Source of the DNA: Euphorbia lathyris
Taxonomy: Eukaryota > Streptophyta > Magnoliopsida > Malpighiales > Euphorbiaceae
Assembly (NCBI RefSeq): GCF_963576675.1
Contig: NC_088918.1
Location: forward strand, 38,845,501 to 38,909,500
DNA length: 64,000 nt
Direction: 5' to 3'
The notes beneath the pieces were generated by a model that had not been told where the DNA came from, made no database searches, and saw nothing but the letters and a program-made list of their open reading frames with translations. The translations under genes and the position numbers were made by a program. Shown here piece by piece: positions 1 through 11,303 of the stretch (position 1 is its first letter; every line of letters begins with the position of its first letter).

Positions 1-519
1 ATCAAGACCAACGAGCAAATGGTCTCCTATTCTCAATGCTCAGTGGAGCAAATTGGTGAGGCTGTTTGACTGTTAAACTTGAACAAGCAAGAGATGGACA
101 CTGATGCCATAAAGCAAAATGAAATACTGTCTGTCACCAGACAAACTTTCAACCATGTACGTCATAGCAACATTCAGCGTCAATACTACGACACATCCTT
201 ACTGAAGACTTTTCATCAAGTCGTTGCTGGTCTGACCGATGCACTTACCTGGATAGGTAAATCTCAAGCTTTCATAGTAAGCATGATCAGCGCTGCTGAA
301 CTCAACATACCCGTCGAGGTATCAGATGATGGAGTTGCTATTTTTGATGGTGTCAATGAAAGCACCGATAGACTTGAGGCGCTGTCCACAGAACTGACCA
401 GAGCCATCCTTACCGACGCCTTTAGGATTCCTCCTCCCGATGCTGACAAAACGGGGGAGAAAGAACAAGCTAGAACACAGCATGAGCATAGTCAGTCCAA
501 ACAAAAGAAAAAGAAATAG
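1..519 (+). pseudogene. 3' end of a retroelement ORF downstream of pol (partial)
   Basis: The frame is open from the first base of the window but has a TGA at 67-69, then stays open for about 146 codons to a TAG at 517-519. The C-terminus is a lysine-rich tail after an acidic, helix-rich stretch. I recognise no catalytic domain. It lies about 0.5 kb upstream of the polypurine tracts and 3' LTR of a Sirevirus-like element, which is where Sireviruses carry 3' pol sequence or an optional extra (envelope-like) ORF. Assignment to that extra ORF is inference from position only. The in-frame stop and the cut at the window edge make it a partial, probably non-functional copy. Confidence 0.45.
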
Positions 520-1028
520 AAATTAGGCTAGCTCAGTTATGCTAAGTTTGTAGTCTCTATGTGTATGTTTATCTTTTGTTGTATACGCTGTCTACTTCTA
601 GTAATATCAATACTTGCATCTTTTTATTCAAAAACTGAGTTATGAGTTATTATCTATGATGCTGAGTATTAAGTTATTATGTATCTTCAATCACATCCAA
701 TGCTGATAACATGTTTGACATTGACTTGTATATTTATATAACATTGTCTTATAAAACTCATTGAACAACAAATTACTCAGCGCCCTCTGAATGCTATAAC
801 TTCCGCTTAAACACTGAGTAAAATAGAATATGTTCCATAAGCTGACCTATATCTGAAAACTGACCTTAGACTTACTCGATTAAACCTTCAAATGTTTAGA
901 GTAAAACTAAGTCAGTAGCTCAACCCTTACGGGGGAGTTTGCTAAGTTATATTAGGTCAACTATCATGGGGGAGCTCAATACTGAGTTCTTCGCTGAATA
1001 GTTTTGCCAACATCAAAATGGGGGAGTT
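520..1028 (+). other. Sirevirus-like 3' untranslated region with three polypurine tracts
   Basis: Non-coding stretch between the last element ORF and the LTR. Three near-identical G-rich tracts of the form GGGGGAG occur at about 931-937, 968-974 and 1020-1026. The last is preceded by CATCAAAAT and directly abuts the LTR start TGTTGAAAC, an arrangement typical of the plant Copia Sirevirus lineage. Multiple polypurine tracts before the 3' LTR are a described Sirevirus trait. The tracts prime plus-strand DNA synthesis. Confidence 0.7.
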
Positions 1029-1622
1029 TGTTGAAACACCTTTCCACATAATTTTGATTTGACAAAATTGTTTAAGTGAAATTAAAATATATTCTAAACA
1101 CACTAAGTTTAAATGCTTTGATTTATTCTACTAATGTGTTTGTTCAATGTTGAGTTAAATTGTTTATAAGACACAAAGATCAAAAGGCCCAAAGCTCAAT
1201 ACGGAAGTCAAAGCCCAAGTCAAACAGTTTAAGGCAACTCGGCCCGCGTATGTCAAAACGCTGTCGTTATGTACAAAACGCAGCTCAGCGGAAGAAGGAT
1301 CTAGAAGACCTTCGAGGAACAACTTCGGGACGAAGCTGCTGAGTTGATTCGACAAACAGTACAAGACAGCAGCTAGCTAAGAACAACTTCCAGACAAAGT
1401 GTTTCCACTTTGGGTAAAGTTCAGAAGACACAGTATGCTGTCTAGTTGACATTACCATAAATGGAGAGACATTCTGCCGAGCTGACCAAAAGCTGAACGA
1501 GGACAGAAGATACTCAAATCTGATTGGTCGAGAGCTCTGAGCAAGTCAGGATGACAATGACAGGAAGCCGTTTCCCTCCAACGGTTATTTCGAAATTCGA
1601 AATGACCGACACCTCAGACGTC

Positions 1623-1630
1623 TCTATAAA
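1623..1630 (+). promoter_or_regulatory. TATA box of the Sirevirus-like LTR
   Basis: TATAAATA followed by GAGCCC, about 600 bp into the LTR, fits the U3/R boundary of a plant Copia LTR. Transcription would start near 1655. Confidence 0.6.
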
Positions 1631-1942
1631 TAGAGCCCTTCAGTTGCTTCATTCCACACAGAACTTGATCAAGCCATTACGCTGACCAAATTTCTACGCA
1701 AAGTTCTGCAAGCAAAAGCAAAGCAATCTTACACTAAATTTCATATCTTTTGTGTAAAAGTCTAGAGTGATTATTCAATCATCTAAGGTGTCTTAGCAAT
1801 CATTGTTTAGGACAAACACTTATCATTTCTAGAGATTAGAAAGGAGAGGCTGAGTACTCGGTTATAGTACTCAGCGAGAGATTAGGATTGAGTAGAGGTA
1901 TAGAGGAAGGTACTCTTGTTATACTCAGTTGCTAAGATTGTA

Positions 1943-2784
1943 AAAGGTTTGATGCTCTACCGTTAAAGAACTCAGTAGAGAATTCGAAATCTCGGAACGT
2001 GTTCCGGGGACAGGACGTAGGCTTGGAGGCCGAACCTGGATAAATCTGCTGAGTAACATATTTCTAACCTTTAACTCCTTTATATATTTATTGCTTGCTT
2101 AAACAAAAACTGACCAAGTAAAGAGGTCAAGCTGAGTTGTGCGCATTGAATATCTGAGCTCAGGAATAGACTCTAAGTGCTATCTCTTGACTCAAGTAAA
2201 GAAACTGACCTAGTCACTAGTTGACTAAGCCAGTATCTTGCTATTCACTCAGCGCCGCTGTCCAAACCTTTTTCTCACGAAAAAGAAGTCTGCCCTAGCT
2301 TAAAATTTTTAAATAGTTCCTAACCCCCCCCTTGGAACTATACTTGTAACGTTATAAGGGACCAACAGTTTGTGCTCTACCTAAAAGAGCTCAGTAGTGG
2401 ATTCAAAAAGCTCGGAAGGACTCCGAGGACTGGATGTAGGCAAGGAGGCCGAACCAGGATAAGACTGCTGAGTATTATTTTCCTAACCCTTTACTCCTTA
2501 TTTACTTGCTTTGTGTTGTGCCTAGTAAACTGTAAAAAGCATTTACTGAGTTACGTGATCTGAGTACTGAGTTCAGGAATAGTCTTAACAGTTATCTCCT
2601 GACTCTCGACAGAAGCAGTTTTAGTTACCAGTTAACTAAACTTTCCTTTGATCTTACTTAGCACCACTGTGCTAAAAGACTTAATTAAAGTCTTAAATGA
2701 AAAGAAATCAGCCTTAACGTGAAATTTTTAAAATAGTTCCTAACCCCCCTGGAACTAACTTTATCACGTTATACGGGACCGACA
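1943..2784 (+). repeat. Tandem duplication of the LTR 3' (U5) segment
   Basis: Two diverged copies of about 415 bp lie head to tail: roughly 1943-2360 and 2361-2784. Each runs from a GCTCTACC...CTCAGTAG motif through a GGAGGCCGAACC motif to a CCTAACCCCC...GGAACTA motif and ends in GGGACCRACA. The divergence between copies shows that the duplication is older than the latest insertion. Confidence 0.75.
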
Positions 2785-2789
2785 AGACA

Positions 2790-3790
2790 GACGTTAGGAA
2801 ATTATATTGGCGATTTTGTTTCTTATGATACCAAAACAAATGGACATCAGATTGTCCTTTCATGTGGCTTAGGGTTTTTGTTGATATCAGCTAGTCTCTA
2901 AAAAAGGCTGAAAACCAGGCGTTGACTGGATTCTTTGCACCTTCAAGTTTGAAAAATGCTCATTTTTTTTACTTCATTTGAGGTCTAATCGGGCATATTG
3001 ATCGCCATTGTGAAAATTTCTTTCAACTTTCAGAAAATGAAATTACGCGGGAATGTGATGCTTTCTTAAGGGCTCTAAATAAGCAGGTAAGAAGTGGTTG
3101 AAGGAGGATGAAAAAGGGGATATTAGGTTTGGAGGAAGGTTAATGAGAGGATTAACTAGCATGGAAACCCTTGTCATGACAGAGAATCTTACCATAATAA
3201 GCCCTAAAAATTTAGAGTTTTTCTTTAAAAATTTCGGTTCTAGCATAGATAAAGGAAGATATGTGATTCATGAGAAATTAGCCCATATTTTAATGGAGAC
3301 ATGTTTGGAAATAAATGAGGAGTGTAAACAATGGCGTGCAAAGAATCGGTCTTTTGGTCAATATAGTGGATCGGCTTCGATCAAAATAGTCCAATTGAAC
3401 AATGTGCATATTGACAAAGCTCTTAGTGCTCCAACTATTAGGTTACTAGAAAATCAAAAGCAAATGCCTAATGATATGGTGAATGATCTGAATGTTATCT
3501 TACCTCTCTCTTCTATGCAATCTGATAAAAAAAATGGAGTTTTGGCAAGCCTCGGTTCCTGCCTAGAATTAAGAGGATTTTGAGTTGTTCGAGGCATAGG
3601 AATGACCAAGGAAGTTCATATTTCTATGAGCTCATTCGAGCTCATAAGTATTTTTCTTTTTGAAACTCTTTTTTTTGTAACTCTCACATTATCGAAATTC
3701 GTAATAAAATCGATTTTGAAGGTTGTTACTAGGTTGATTGTATTGGCCACAGTGGTGGATTGTATTTAGGGATGACTTATGATAAAGCAC
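2790..3790 (+). pseudogene. Degenerate L1-type LINE fragment: end of ORF1 and start of ORF2
   Basis: Translation in shifting frames gives, in order: GNYIGDFVSYD and WLRVFVDI, as in the DUF4283 nucleic-acid-binding part of plant LINE ORF1 proteins; a decayed zinc knuckle (IGHIDRHCE near 2990-3020); a 161-codon open stretch at 3098-3583 corresponding to the variable ORF1 C-terminus; VRGIG near 3590, resembling the WNxRG(L/I)G start of the LINE endonuclease; and GHSGGLYLG near 3750, resembling its GRSGGL motif. Several frameshifts and stops are present and there is no reverse transcriptase, so this is a dead fragment. The Sirevirus LTR abuts it directly and probably inserted into it. Confidence 0.7.
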
Positions 3791-4140
3791 TTAAGACCCT
3801 TTCGACATCGGAGAACCCATCATGTCCGGACGTCTAGGAGACTTCCTTTAAACATAACTGAGGGTCTAAGGGTACCAAGGTCATTTCACACCCCACAATC
3901 CAAAACATATAAATAGAACCACTACTCACCATAGTAAAGGATGATAACATTCTCTCATTTTTCTCTCTCTCTACTCTCTACCTTTCCTCCGTACCTTCTA
4001 TTCACTAACTTGATCTCGATTCAGGTTTTCAAACAACGTGCCTAGATCTCGACTTCTCATCAATGAGTATTCAATAAAACCCGTTTGGAATACAAATCTT
4101 TATCTGAAATACGCAAATGTAAATATTTTTATATTGTTAT
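3791..4140 (+). mobile_element. LTR-like non-coding sequence
   Basis: No coding potential. A TATAAATA at about 3909-3916 is followed by CT-rich sequence (3960-3990) and then a segment about CACTAACTTGATCTCG, a pattern common in U3-R-U5 parts of plant LTR retrotransposons. I could not define both ends, so the element type is open. Confidence 0.35.
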
Positions 4141-4152
4141 AGTGATGCATGT

Positions 4153-4177
4153 GGGGGGGGGGGGGGGGGGGGGGGGG
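4153..4177 (+). repeat. Homopolymer run of 25 G
   Basis: An uninterrupted run of 25 G residues in AT-rich sequence. It could form G-quadruplex structures, but long G runs are also places where library or assembly errors occur. Confidence 0.9.
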
Positions 4178-4189
4178 AAAGAAATAGCT

Positions 4190-5640
4190 CACTTACACGA
4201 CTAATTACTCTTATTTTGCTAATGAGGTTGTCTTTTATCCATCAATAGCTTGTTCAACAACAAAAGACGTCTTGTAAGAAATAATGAACTACATTCATTA
4301 AAGTACAAGACTCTTATATACACGTGAGTATATGACGAGATCACATAAAGATCTAAAAGCTAAAGTTCATCTATAATTTAGATATATTTGTCCTTCAGTC
4401 GAAAGTCGTTTTAAAAGTAAGGAAACTTAAGGTTAGATGATGGGAACTTCTAGCTGATGCTTTTGTATAATGTTTTGAACATGCACTTTCTTCAAAAATA
4501 ATAAATAACAACATAACACATGAGTGCATATCATATATGCTCAATAACACGAAGATGGAAAAGAATGATCTTTAGTTTTTTTCTAATGTAAGACTCTTTT
4601 CGTAATCGTTAAGGATTTTGAAACTCTTATTCTTAGAACCTTTGATTGTTCTAAAAGTATAATTTAGATTTGTTTATTTGGTCGAATTCTCTCATGGACT
4701 AGGTGATGATTCAACTCGGAAGGGACCTGTCGGATAAGCAAACTTTAAGTTATGATGAAAGGAACATAGTAAACGGGAACGATTATCATTTACTCATTTC
4801 AAGTTTTTATGTTTCACAGTTCGGACAGTTGTACTGAGATGTATAATTGTGAAAATAGAATTCTGTGGAGATCCAATTGAAAGAATACATGAAATGTAAT
4901 ATGGAATCTGGGACAAATGCATACAATTTACTGATGCCTTTTTAAGTCTGTACAACCTTAACATGTATGTATAATACTTAGTTATTGAAGCGATATATAT
5001 CTCTAACAAATAAATAGCAACGATGGTCTCGATGGAATGCTAGTCACATGATTTATTTACGAAAAAGAGGAAAGGTAAAACGAATTTAATACGTGCGAGT
5101 GGGAGATGTAGGAATTCCATCTGGATTAAAAGTCAGCTCTGAGTGGAATTCTAATTAGATTCAGATACTTATGAAATTAAATAAATAGAAATCCTAGTTA
5201 AGTTAATTCTAATTAATTAATTAATTAGTAATATTACTCATAATAAGGAATTAGAATAAGTATTCAATTAGAAGTTAACTGTCTAATCCTAATGAGATAA
5301 GAGAGACTAGCCTATTCGGATTAAGCTAAACCTAAGAGAACACATTATTGATTTGAGAAAAATTAATCTCTCTCCCCCTATGCTAGACTAAACCTCTCTC
5401 TCTCTCTCACGAGACTTCATTCTTAGTTTGTGGATTATTCATTCATCCTTCTAAATAATTTTAGTGAGGAAAAAACATGACGAGTGATACAGGTTCGTGG
5501 TTCTAAAGATATTCTTTATCTGCCTAATTAAGATTAATCAAAACTCCAAAAACAAACCTCAAACTCATATTTAAGTTCATTTAATTATCTGAATAGTAAA
5601 ATCCTTCAAAAATAATTTTAATTCTTTTCTGTACTTATAG
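4190..5640 (+). mobile_element. Non-coding LTR-retroelement remnant, copy 1
   Basis: Collinear with 17180-18840 but strongly diverged. Shared landmarks are CATTCATTAAAGTACAA (about 4292), AATTGTGAAAATA followed by GTAGAGATCCAA-like sequence (about 4845-4880), AACATGTATGTATA (about 4960), CGATATATATC (about 4990), and GCGAGTGGGAGATGTAGG (about 5095). The last resembles a plant Copia polypurine tract (GTGGGAGA) followed by an LTR start TGTAGGAA at about 5108. TATA-like and CT-rich sequence follows. No gag or pol is recognisable, so it may be a non-autonomous (LARD/TRIM-like) element or a decayed Copia end. Confidence 0.5.
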
Positions 5641-5667
5641 GGAAAAAAATATTTAACATATTTAGTG

Positions 5668-5862
5668 TCCGTTTGTTTCCATTTTTCAGAATTGTTTTTT
5701 GTCTTTCAATACTAAACATGAGATATAAAGTGTGTGGAAAAATTCCGAATTAGTTGCTTTTTGCAAAAAACAACAACTAATATATACTACCTATCAGCAA
5801 CAACAAACAACTATCAGCTAACATCAACAGCAAACAGGAACTACCAAAACAAAAACGGTCCC
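5668..5862. mobile_element. Possible short hAT-like MITE
   Basis: The left end GTGTCCGTTTGTTTCC is matched in inverted orientation by the right end AAAACAAAAACGGTCCC. Such GTCCGTTTGTTT ends are common on small plant MITEs. The target duplication is not clear, so the boundaries are approximate. Confidence 0.35.
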
Positions 5863-6245
5863 TTAGTAATGTAGAATGATTTATTTGATTGATATTTTAT
5901 TAAATGGCCATTATGTTATGTAATTTAGGGAGGCAAATGAGTTTTTAATCAAGTTTAAGAAGCTTACTAAACTAGTAAAGTGTTGTAGAAGTCAATTTTA
6001 GGGCGAAAATGACCCTGTGTCCGGCAAATCCTCAACTACCTATTAATATAATATTGGTACCATTTATGTTATACGATACTTCTGACTCACCATTATTTTT
6101 ATTTGGTATAAAGCAATACTTGATAACGAGACAGCAAAACAAGAGGGGAGTTAGACCTTAATAATTTAAGATTATTAATTGTGGACTCCTATCCTCTACT
6201 GTCAAATTAAATACCTGAACTGTCCCCCTTCCCATACATACCACT
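5863..6245. other. Upstream region of the first BAHD gene
   Basis: No coding potential and no clear mobile element. It contains AT-rich sequence and should hold the proximal promoter of the BAHD gene that starts at 6290. I see no motif that I would name as a specific regulatory site apart from the TATA box just downstream. Confidence 0.4.
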
Positions 6246-6253
6246 CTATAAAA
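6246..6253 (+). promoter_or_regulatory. TATA box of the first BAHD gene
   Basis: CTATAAAAA lies about 42 bp upstream of the ATG at 6290. Transcription would start near 6277, giving a very short leader. Confidence 0.5.
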
Positions 6254-6289
6254 ACACTATGTACTTCCCATAGTATCATCAGCTGAGCC

Positions 6290-9200
6290 ATGAACACCAC
6301 ATCAGTCATTTCTCCGCCGTTGACGGTTCACAGAAGTGAGCCTGAATTTATAACTCCGGCGAAGCCCACTCCTCATGAGTTCAAGGCATTATCAGACTTA
6401 GATGATCAAGATACACTCAGAATATACATTCCTGTTATTCTTCTTTATCCATACAATCCAGCCATGGAAGGTGTAGATCCTGCTAAGGTCATTAAGGAGG
6501 CAGTTGCTAAAGCGCTTGTGTTTTATTATCCATTTGCAGGTAGGCTTAGAGAAGTTGGTCCTTCCAGAAAACTTATAGTGGAGTGTACTGGTGAAGGTGT
6601 CTTGTTTATTGAGGCTCATGCTGATGTTACTCTTCAACAATCTGGAAATTCACTTGAGCCTCCGTTTCCTGACTTGGAGGAGCTCCTTTTTTATGGCTCC
6701 CATTTTGATGATGTCCTCGACTCCCCATTGTTGCTTATTCAGGTATAGTTTGTGTTCTCTAATATTTTCATACGAGGTTTTTCGCGTTTTAGAGAGAAGA
6801 GTCAGAAATGTCACTCGCATGTTTGAAAAAGTGCAGTCAGGCGTAGGGACCCGGGGATGAACTACAGGGTCGCTGAGGGTCCATTGATTGATCTCCCGAC
6901 CCAAGGGAGAAAAAACATAAAAAAACGTTACTTTTACCGGCAACAAATCTCGTCCCTACACATAAAAATGCCGTCATAATTTTGTACAATTTTATACCAC
7001 CAGTGCAAATAGCGAAGGATTTTACTGTAGTTATTAATCCTAAAATATGTGTATGTCGTGTTTGCAAATAGTTGTTAGCTGATTGTGTAAACTTATTTGT
7101 AAAACTTAACTAATAGGTATAAAATGGTAAATATAGACATCATCAAAAGAGATGAAACAATAAGTTATTTGAAAAATCTTATGGCTTTTTCAAATGAACT
7201 TAAGTTCTTTCAAACATTATTTTAACTAAAAAAGTTTTGACCAATAAAAACCTTTAAATTGACCCAGACCTCTAATTTTATAGAAAAAAAAAGCTCTTTA
7301 CTAAACATGACTTTAAATTTAGGGAAAAGTTCAAATAAAACCCCTGTAGTTTTACTAATTTTCAGATAAAAGACTGTGGTTTACTTTTTGTCAAAACGAG
7401 GACTGAGGTTTCACACTTTTAATAATGCTATTAAAACTATCTTTAACGACCTGAAAATGAAAATTTTCAAGAATTAAAGTTGTTCAATGTCATATTTTCT
7501 ATGGAACTACATTTTCGATTTTAGAAAATCATCTTTTTTGGAACTTTCTCTCTCTAAACATTAACTTTCTCCCTTTTTACCAAACATCATCTAAATAATC
7601 TCGAAATAAAAAAGTTGAAGAATTAAAGTTGCTTAGAATATTAGTAGTTATTAAAATATGTCATTTTTGAAGTTGTTAAGGGTGATTTTAATAGTATCAA
7701 TCGAAAAAGTCCTTATTTTACTAAAGTTGAAAACCTCATTCCTCGTTTTGACAAAAAGTAAACCACAGTCATTTATCTGAAAATTAGTGAAACCATAGGG
7801 GGTTTTATTTGAACTTTACCCTTAATTTTATTGTCTCGTTGACCCATCAAGTATATGGTTCAGCTTCGGCTCCTAGTAGAAAATGTGGTAAATTATTAAC
7901 AAAGTCCGTAGTCAACGTACCTTTAACATATTAAAGATACTTGTACACATGTGAAAAAACATTAAAAAAATTAGAAAAAAAATATTGGACATGTGTACAC
8001 AAGATTTCTTTTGAATTCTTTGGGCCTTTGTTTTACCTAATGTTTGCTGTTTGAAAAGAATGCATTTTCAAAAAGCAGACTGTTTTTATAAAAACCTACG
8101 TTTCAGCTACAAAATGCAAACATGAAATATTTAACCAAACACTTAAAACTTTCATTTTCAAAGTGAAAAGTGAAACGGAAGGTCAAAAAACACCAACCAA
8201 AAACCTCATTTGTTTGATTCATGTGTCTTTATCTATTATTGAGTGATAATAATGCACAAATGAAACTGAGATAACGAAATTCATTAAAATATAAAGTAAT
8301 TTTTTTTTAAAGATAAAATAATTATTGTTAGTTGTAAAATTTGTTCAATTTTGCAAAATTAGAAGTACAATTATACTATTATTTATGATGTTAGTGATAG
8401 GATTGCTTGGTTATGGTTATTGATTTAGGTGAAGTATATATGTTGTTTTTGAACTAACATTGAGTATTAAAAATGAAATAAAATGGTAGGTGACCCGTCT
8501 GAAATGTGGAGGTTTTGTTGTGGCAATTGGACACAACCACACTATGGCTGACGGCTCTGGTTTAGGCCAATTCTTATCGGCTGTCGGAGAAATCGCAAGA
8601 GGCAAACAAGTCCCTTCTATTCTTCCTGTTTGGGAAAGACATCTCCTCTGTGCTGCGACCCCACCAAATCTAACAGGCTTTCATCCCGAATACGAGAACT
8701 ACCTTGACGTCGACAATGTCGAACTCGATGACAACGACGGCGACGACATCGAAGGTGACGTCAATGGCTCATTCTTCTTCGGCCCCAAAGAACTTTCCAC
8801 CATTAGAAAACTCATTCCCCCCAACTTCCAAAAATGTTCCACTTTCGAAATATTAACAGCCTGTATTTGGAAATGTCGAACAATTTCAATTTCACCAAAA
8901 CCTAATCAGATTATGCGAATGTCATGTATCGTCAATGCACGAAACCGATTCAATCCGCCGTTGATACCCCAAGGGTATTACGGGAACAGTTTTTTGTTCT
9001 CGACGGTGATTTCAAAAGCTGAACAAGTGATTCGAAATCCGGTTGAATACGCGTTAGATCTGATCAGAAAAGCTAAAGAAGGTGTGAGTCGAGATTACAT
9101 ACAATCTGCTATGGATACAATAGTGAGCAAGGAAAGGCCTTGGGTTCAGATTGATGGGACTTATATGATGTCGGATAATACTCGTTCTGGGTTTAGAGAG

Positions 9201-9413
9201 GTTGATTTTGGGTGGGGGAATGCTATTTACGGTGGTCCTCCGAGAGCTATTCCGGCGATGACTAGTTATTATCTTTCGTATGAAAATAAGAAAGGTGAAA
9301 ATGGAATTATTTTGCTTATTTCATTGCCAGCTAAAGCTATGGAGAGATTTGAAAAAGAGTTGAACAATTTGTTGAATGTGATGCCCACAAATACTATTAA
9401 ATGCTCACTTTGA
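6290..9413 (+). CDS. BAHD acyltransferase, benzyl alcohol O-benzoyltransferase-like (copy 1)
   Basis: Two exons, 6290-6742 and 8490-9413, joined at CAG|GTATAG and TAG|GTGACC in phase 0, encode 458 residues, a normal BAHD length. The HxxxD motif is HTMAD at residues 168-172, just after the splice junction; the His acts as general base. The structural DFGWG motif starts at residue 390, followed by [19 protein letters not shown] enzymes are cytosolic and transfer acyl groups from acyl-CoA to alcohols or amines. The N-terminus (PAKPTPHE, LSDxDDQD) and the CGGFVxAxxxNHTMxDG block resemble the benzoyl-/anthraniloyl-CoA:alcohol acyltransferase clade, but the substrate is inferred. An unusual acidic stretch rich in D and E lies at about residues 211-240. 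The 1747-bp intron carries a MITE. No disabling mutation is seen. A paralogue lies at 34401-36408. Confidence 0.92.
7322..7821. mobile_element. Foldback MULE-type MITE inside the BAHD intron
   Basis: A 500-bp element with arms of about 90 bp in inverted orientation (left GGGAAAAGTTCAAATAAAAC, right ending GTTTTATTTGAACTTTACCC). It is flanked by 9-bp near-duplicates, TTAAATTTA at 7313-7321 and TTAATTTTA at 7822-7830 (8 of 9 identical). A 9-bp target duplication and long foldback arms point to a non-autonomous Mutator-like element. Transcription of the gene would place the hairpin in the intron. Confidence 0.8.
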
Positions 9414-9526
9414 TATTTGTTGCATTTACTATTTCATATGATATACTTACTTCTCTTTATTTATTGCACAATGTACTACCATTTATCACTTTATATATCA
9501 ATGCAATTAAATTGTTCTGTTTTAAA

Positions 9527-9937
9527 GTACTCCCTCCTCCATTACTTTTTTAGGAATATGAGTCAAATATGTCCTATTAAAAACTTGAAAAAACTGATTT
9601 GAGTGTATTTAATTTGTTATATTCGATATTCCAAATAAGTTTATTGATAAATTGAGGTAATTTCGTACATTTTTTGTTAGTTTTTTTTATAACTATATTA
9701 ACATAGTAAATAATTTAAACAGGTTGACAAAAAAAAAAAAAATTGTGATTAATAGTAGATTTAGTTTTTAGCATTTTAACAGAGTTTTTGTAATTTTGTT
9801 AGTAATACAAACTAAATATTTTAAACATAATTGATATGTGGAAGATTTGAAATTACAGTTAAATATTAGTTAAACAGTTTCTTCCAATTTGCGATAACGT
9901 AAAACTAAAATTGATTTTGATTGGAAACGTTGGAGTT
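9527..9937. mobile_element. Possible decayed Stowaway-like MITE
   Basis: The left end TACTCCCTCC at about 9529 is the hallmark terminus of plant Tc1/Mariner Stowaway MITEs with a TA target. The right end would be CGTTGGAGTTA near 9935, a poor match. Located just downstream of the first BAHD gene. Confidence 0.3.
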
Positions 9938-10432
9938 ATATATATTATTTGTCATTTTAAGGACCTATTTGGTTCAGTTGTTAACTAACTGCTGTTGCGG
10001 TTGCAGTTGTGGTTGCTGTTAGCTAATAAATAACGATGAATTATATATAAATAATTATAATTATAATAAATAATAATGAATTATATATAAATAATGTTAA
10101 ATATTAAATTATATAAAAATAATTATAATTATAATAAAAAATAATAAATTACTGAACTGAAATTAAATTAATTTAACTTAACTTAACTTAGCTATATGCT
10201 AATGAACTAAACTTAATTTAACTTAACCTTTCTATACTGAACATAACTTAGATATTCAATCATTCAAAATTCACAACCTTACCATCCATTAATTTCTTTA
10301 TATTTTCTTAATACAAAATTATATTAAATATTAAGGTTTCATAAAAATCTAGCACAGAGCCTCAAAAAGTTTAAAACAGCTCTACTTAAAACACTAAAGT
10401 TTAGGAGCTTAATCTGAAAAAAATAAATAATC
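9938..10432. other. AT-rich intergenic sequence with one hAT-like MITE terminus
   Basis: At 9961-10020 the sequence GGACCTATTTGGTTCAG is followed by a chain of GTTGCNGTTGC words. The reverse complement of 37490-37566 has the same style (ending AGCTGAACCAAACAGGCCC). Both look like ends of one GTTTGGTTC-type MITE family. The rest is simple AT-rich sequence with short repeats of ATAATTATAAT. No gene is visible. Confidence 0.4.
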
Positions 10433-11294
10433 GACTTAATACATCATCAGCTCCCTGAACTTGTCCATAATAGTATATTGGCTCTCCGAACTTTGCAAGT
10501 GTTTCACCAGCTCCCTAAACTTGCTTATTTCGTATCACCAGCTCTCTAAACTTGTCCATAAAAATTGATTAGTTTTCTGAACTTTGCAAGTGTCTCACTA
10601 GCTCCCTAAACTTGCTTATTTCGTAACAATTAAATACAAAAACCATAATACTAACTTGGATTAAGATGCAAAAATACCCCCCTAACGTTTTGGATCAGGA
10701 GTAATTTACCTCTAACGTCTAAAATGGTGCAATTTTACCCCTAACGTTGGAAGCCAATAGCAATTTTACTATTGACATTGATAAATTGGGTTAATTTGAG
10801 AAATAATACATCAAACTGTTTTTTCGGTCACGAATCTTGTCATCTATACTTCATATGTGCGTCATTTTATCAGTAACAAATCACAAACATATGTTGGGAT
10901 GTGAAAAAAAAATACTGACTTTTGTACGAATTGGATAAAAAAAAATTCAAAAAATTTATAAATTTGCTATTGGCTACTAATGTTAAGGGTAAAATTGCAC
11001 CATTTTAGACTTTAGGGGTAAAAGTACTCCTGACCCAAAACGTTAGGGGTATTTTTGCACCTTAATCCGGATTAGTATTATGATTTTTATATTTAGTTGT
11101 TACGGAATAAACAAGTTTAGAGAGCTGATGAGACATTTGCAAAGTTCAGGGAGCTAATAATTTTTTTATGGACAAGTTTAGGGAGCTAGTGATATGAAAT
11201 AAGCAAGTTTAGGGAGCTGGTGACACATTTATAAAGTTTAAAGAGTCAATCTACTATCATGAACATGTTCAGAGAGCTGATAATGTATTCCACC
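10433..11294. mobile_element. Large foldback MULE-type element
   Basis: An 862-bp near-palindrome flanked by perfect 9-bp target duplications, TAAATAATC at 10424-10432 and 11295-11303. The outer arms are tandem-like runs of CAGCTCCCTAAACTTG words. The inner arms (10660-10790 against 10975-11075) carry TACCCCTAACGTTTTGG. A piece of the inner arm recurs at 37270-37345. No protein is encoded. It is a non-autonomous Mutator-like foldback element. Confidence 0.82.
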
Positions 11295-11303
11295 TAAATA
11301 ATC

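Larger units (their letters stand above)
1029..2784 (+). mobile_element. 3' LTR of a Sirevirus-like Ty1/Copia retrotransposon
   Basis: The LTR starts with TGTTGAAACACC right after the polypurine tract and ends with GGGACCGACA at 2784, giving TG...CA termini and 1756 bp. A TATAAATA box sits at 1623-1630, so U3 is about 600 bp. The 3' part is internally duplicated (see the repeat entry). The 5' LTR is outside the window, so the 5-bp target duplication (candidate AGACA, 2785-2789) cannot be checked. An alternative 3' end at about 2369 (GGGACCAACA) would make the last 415 bp a second truncated LTR end. Confidence 0.75.
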
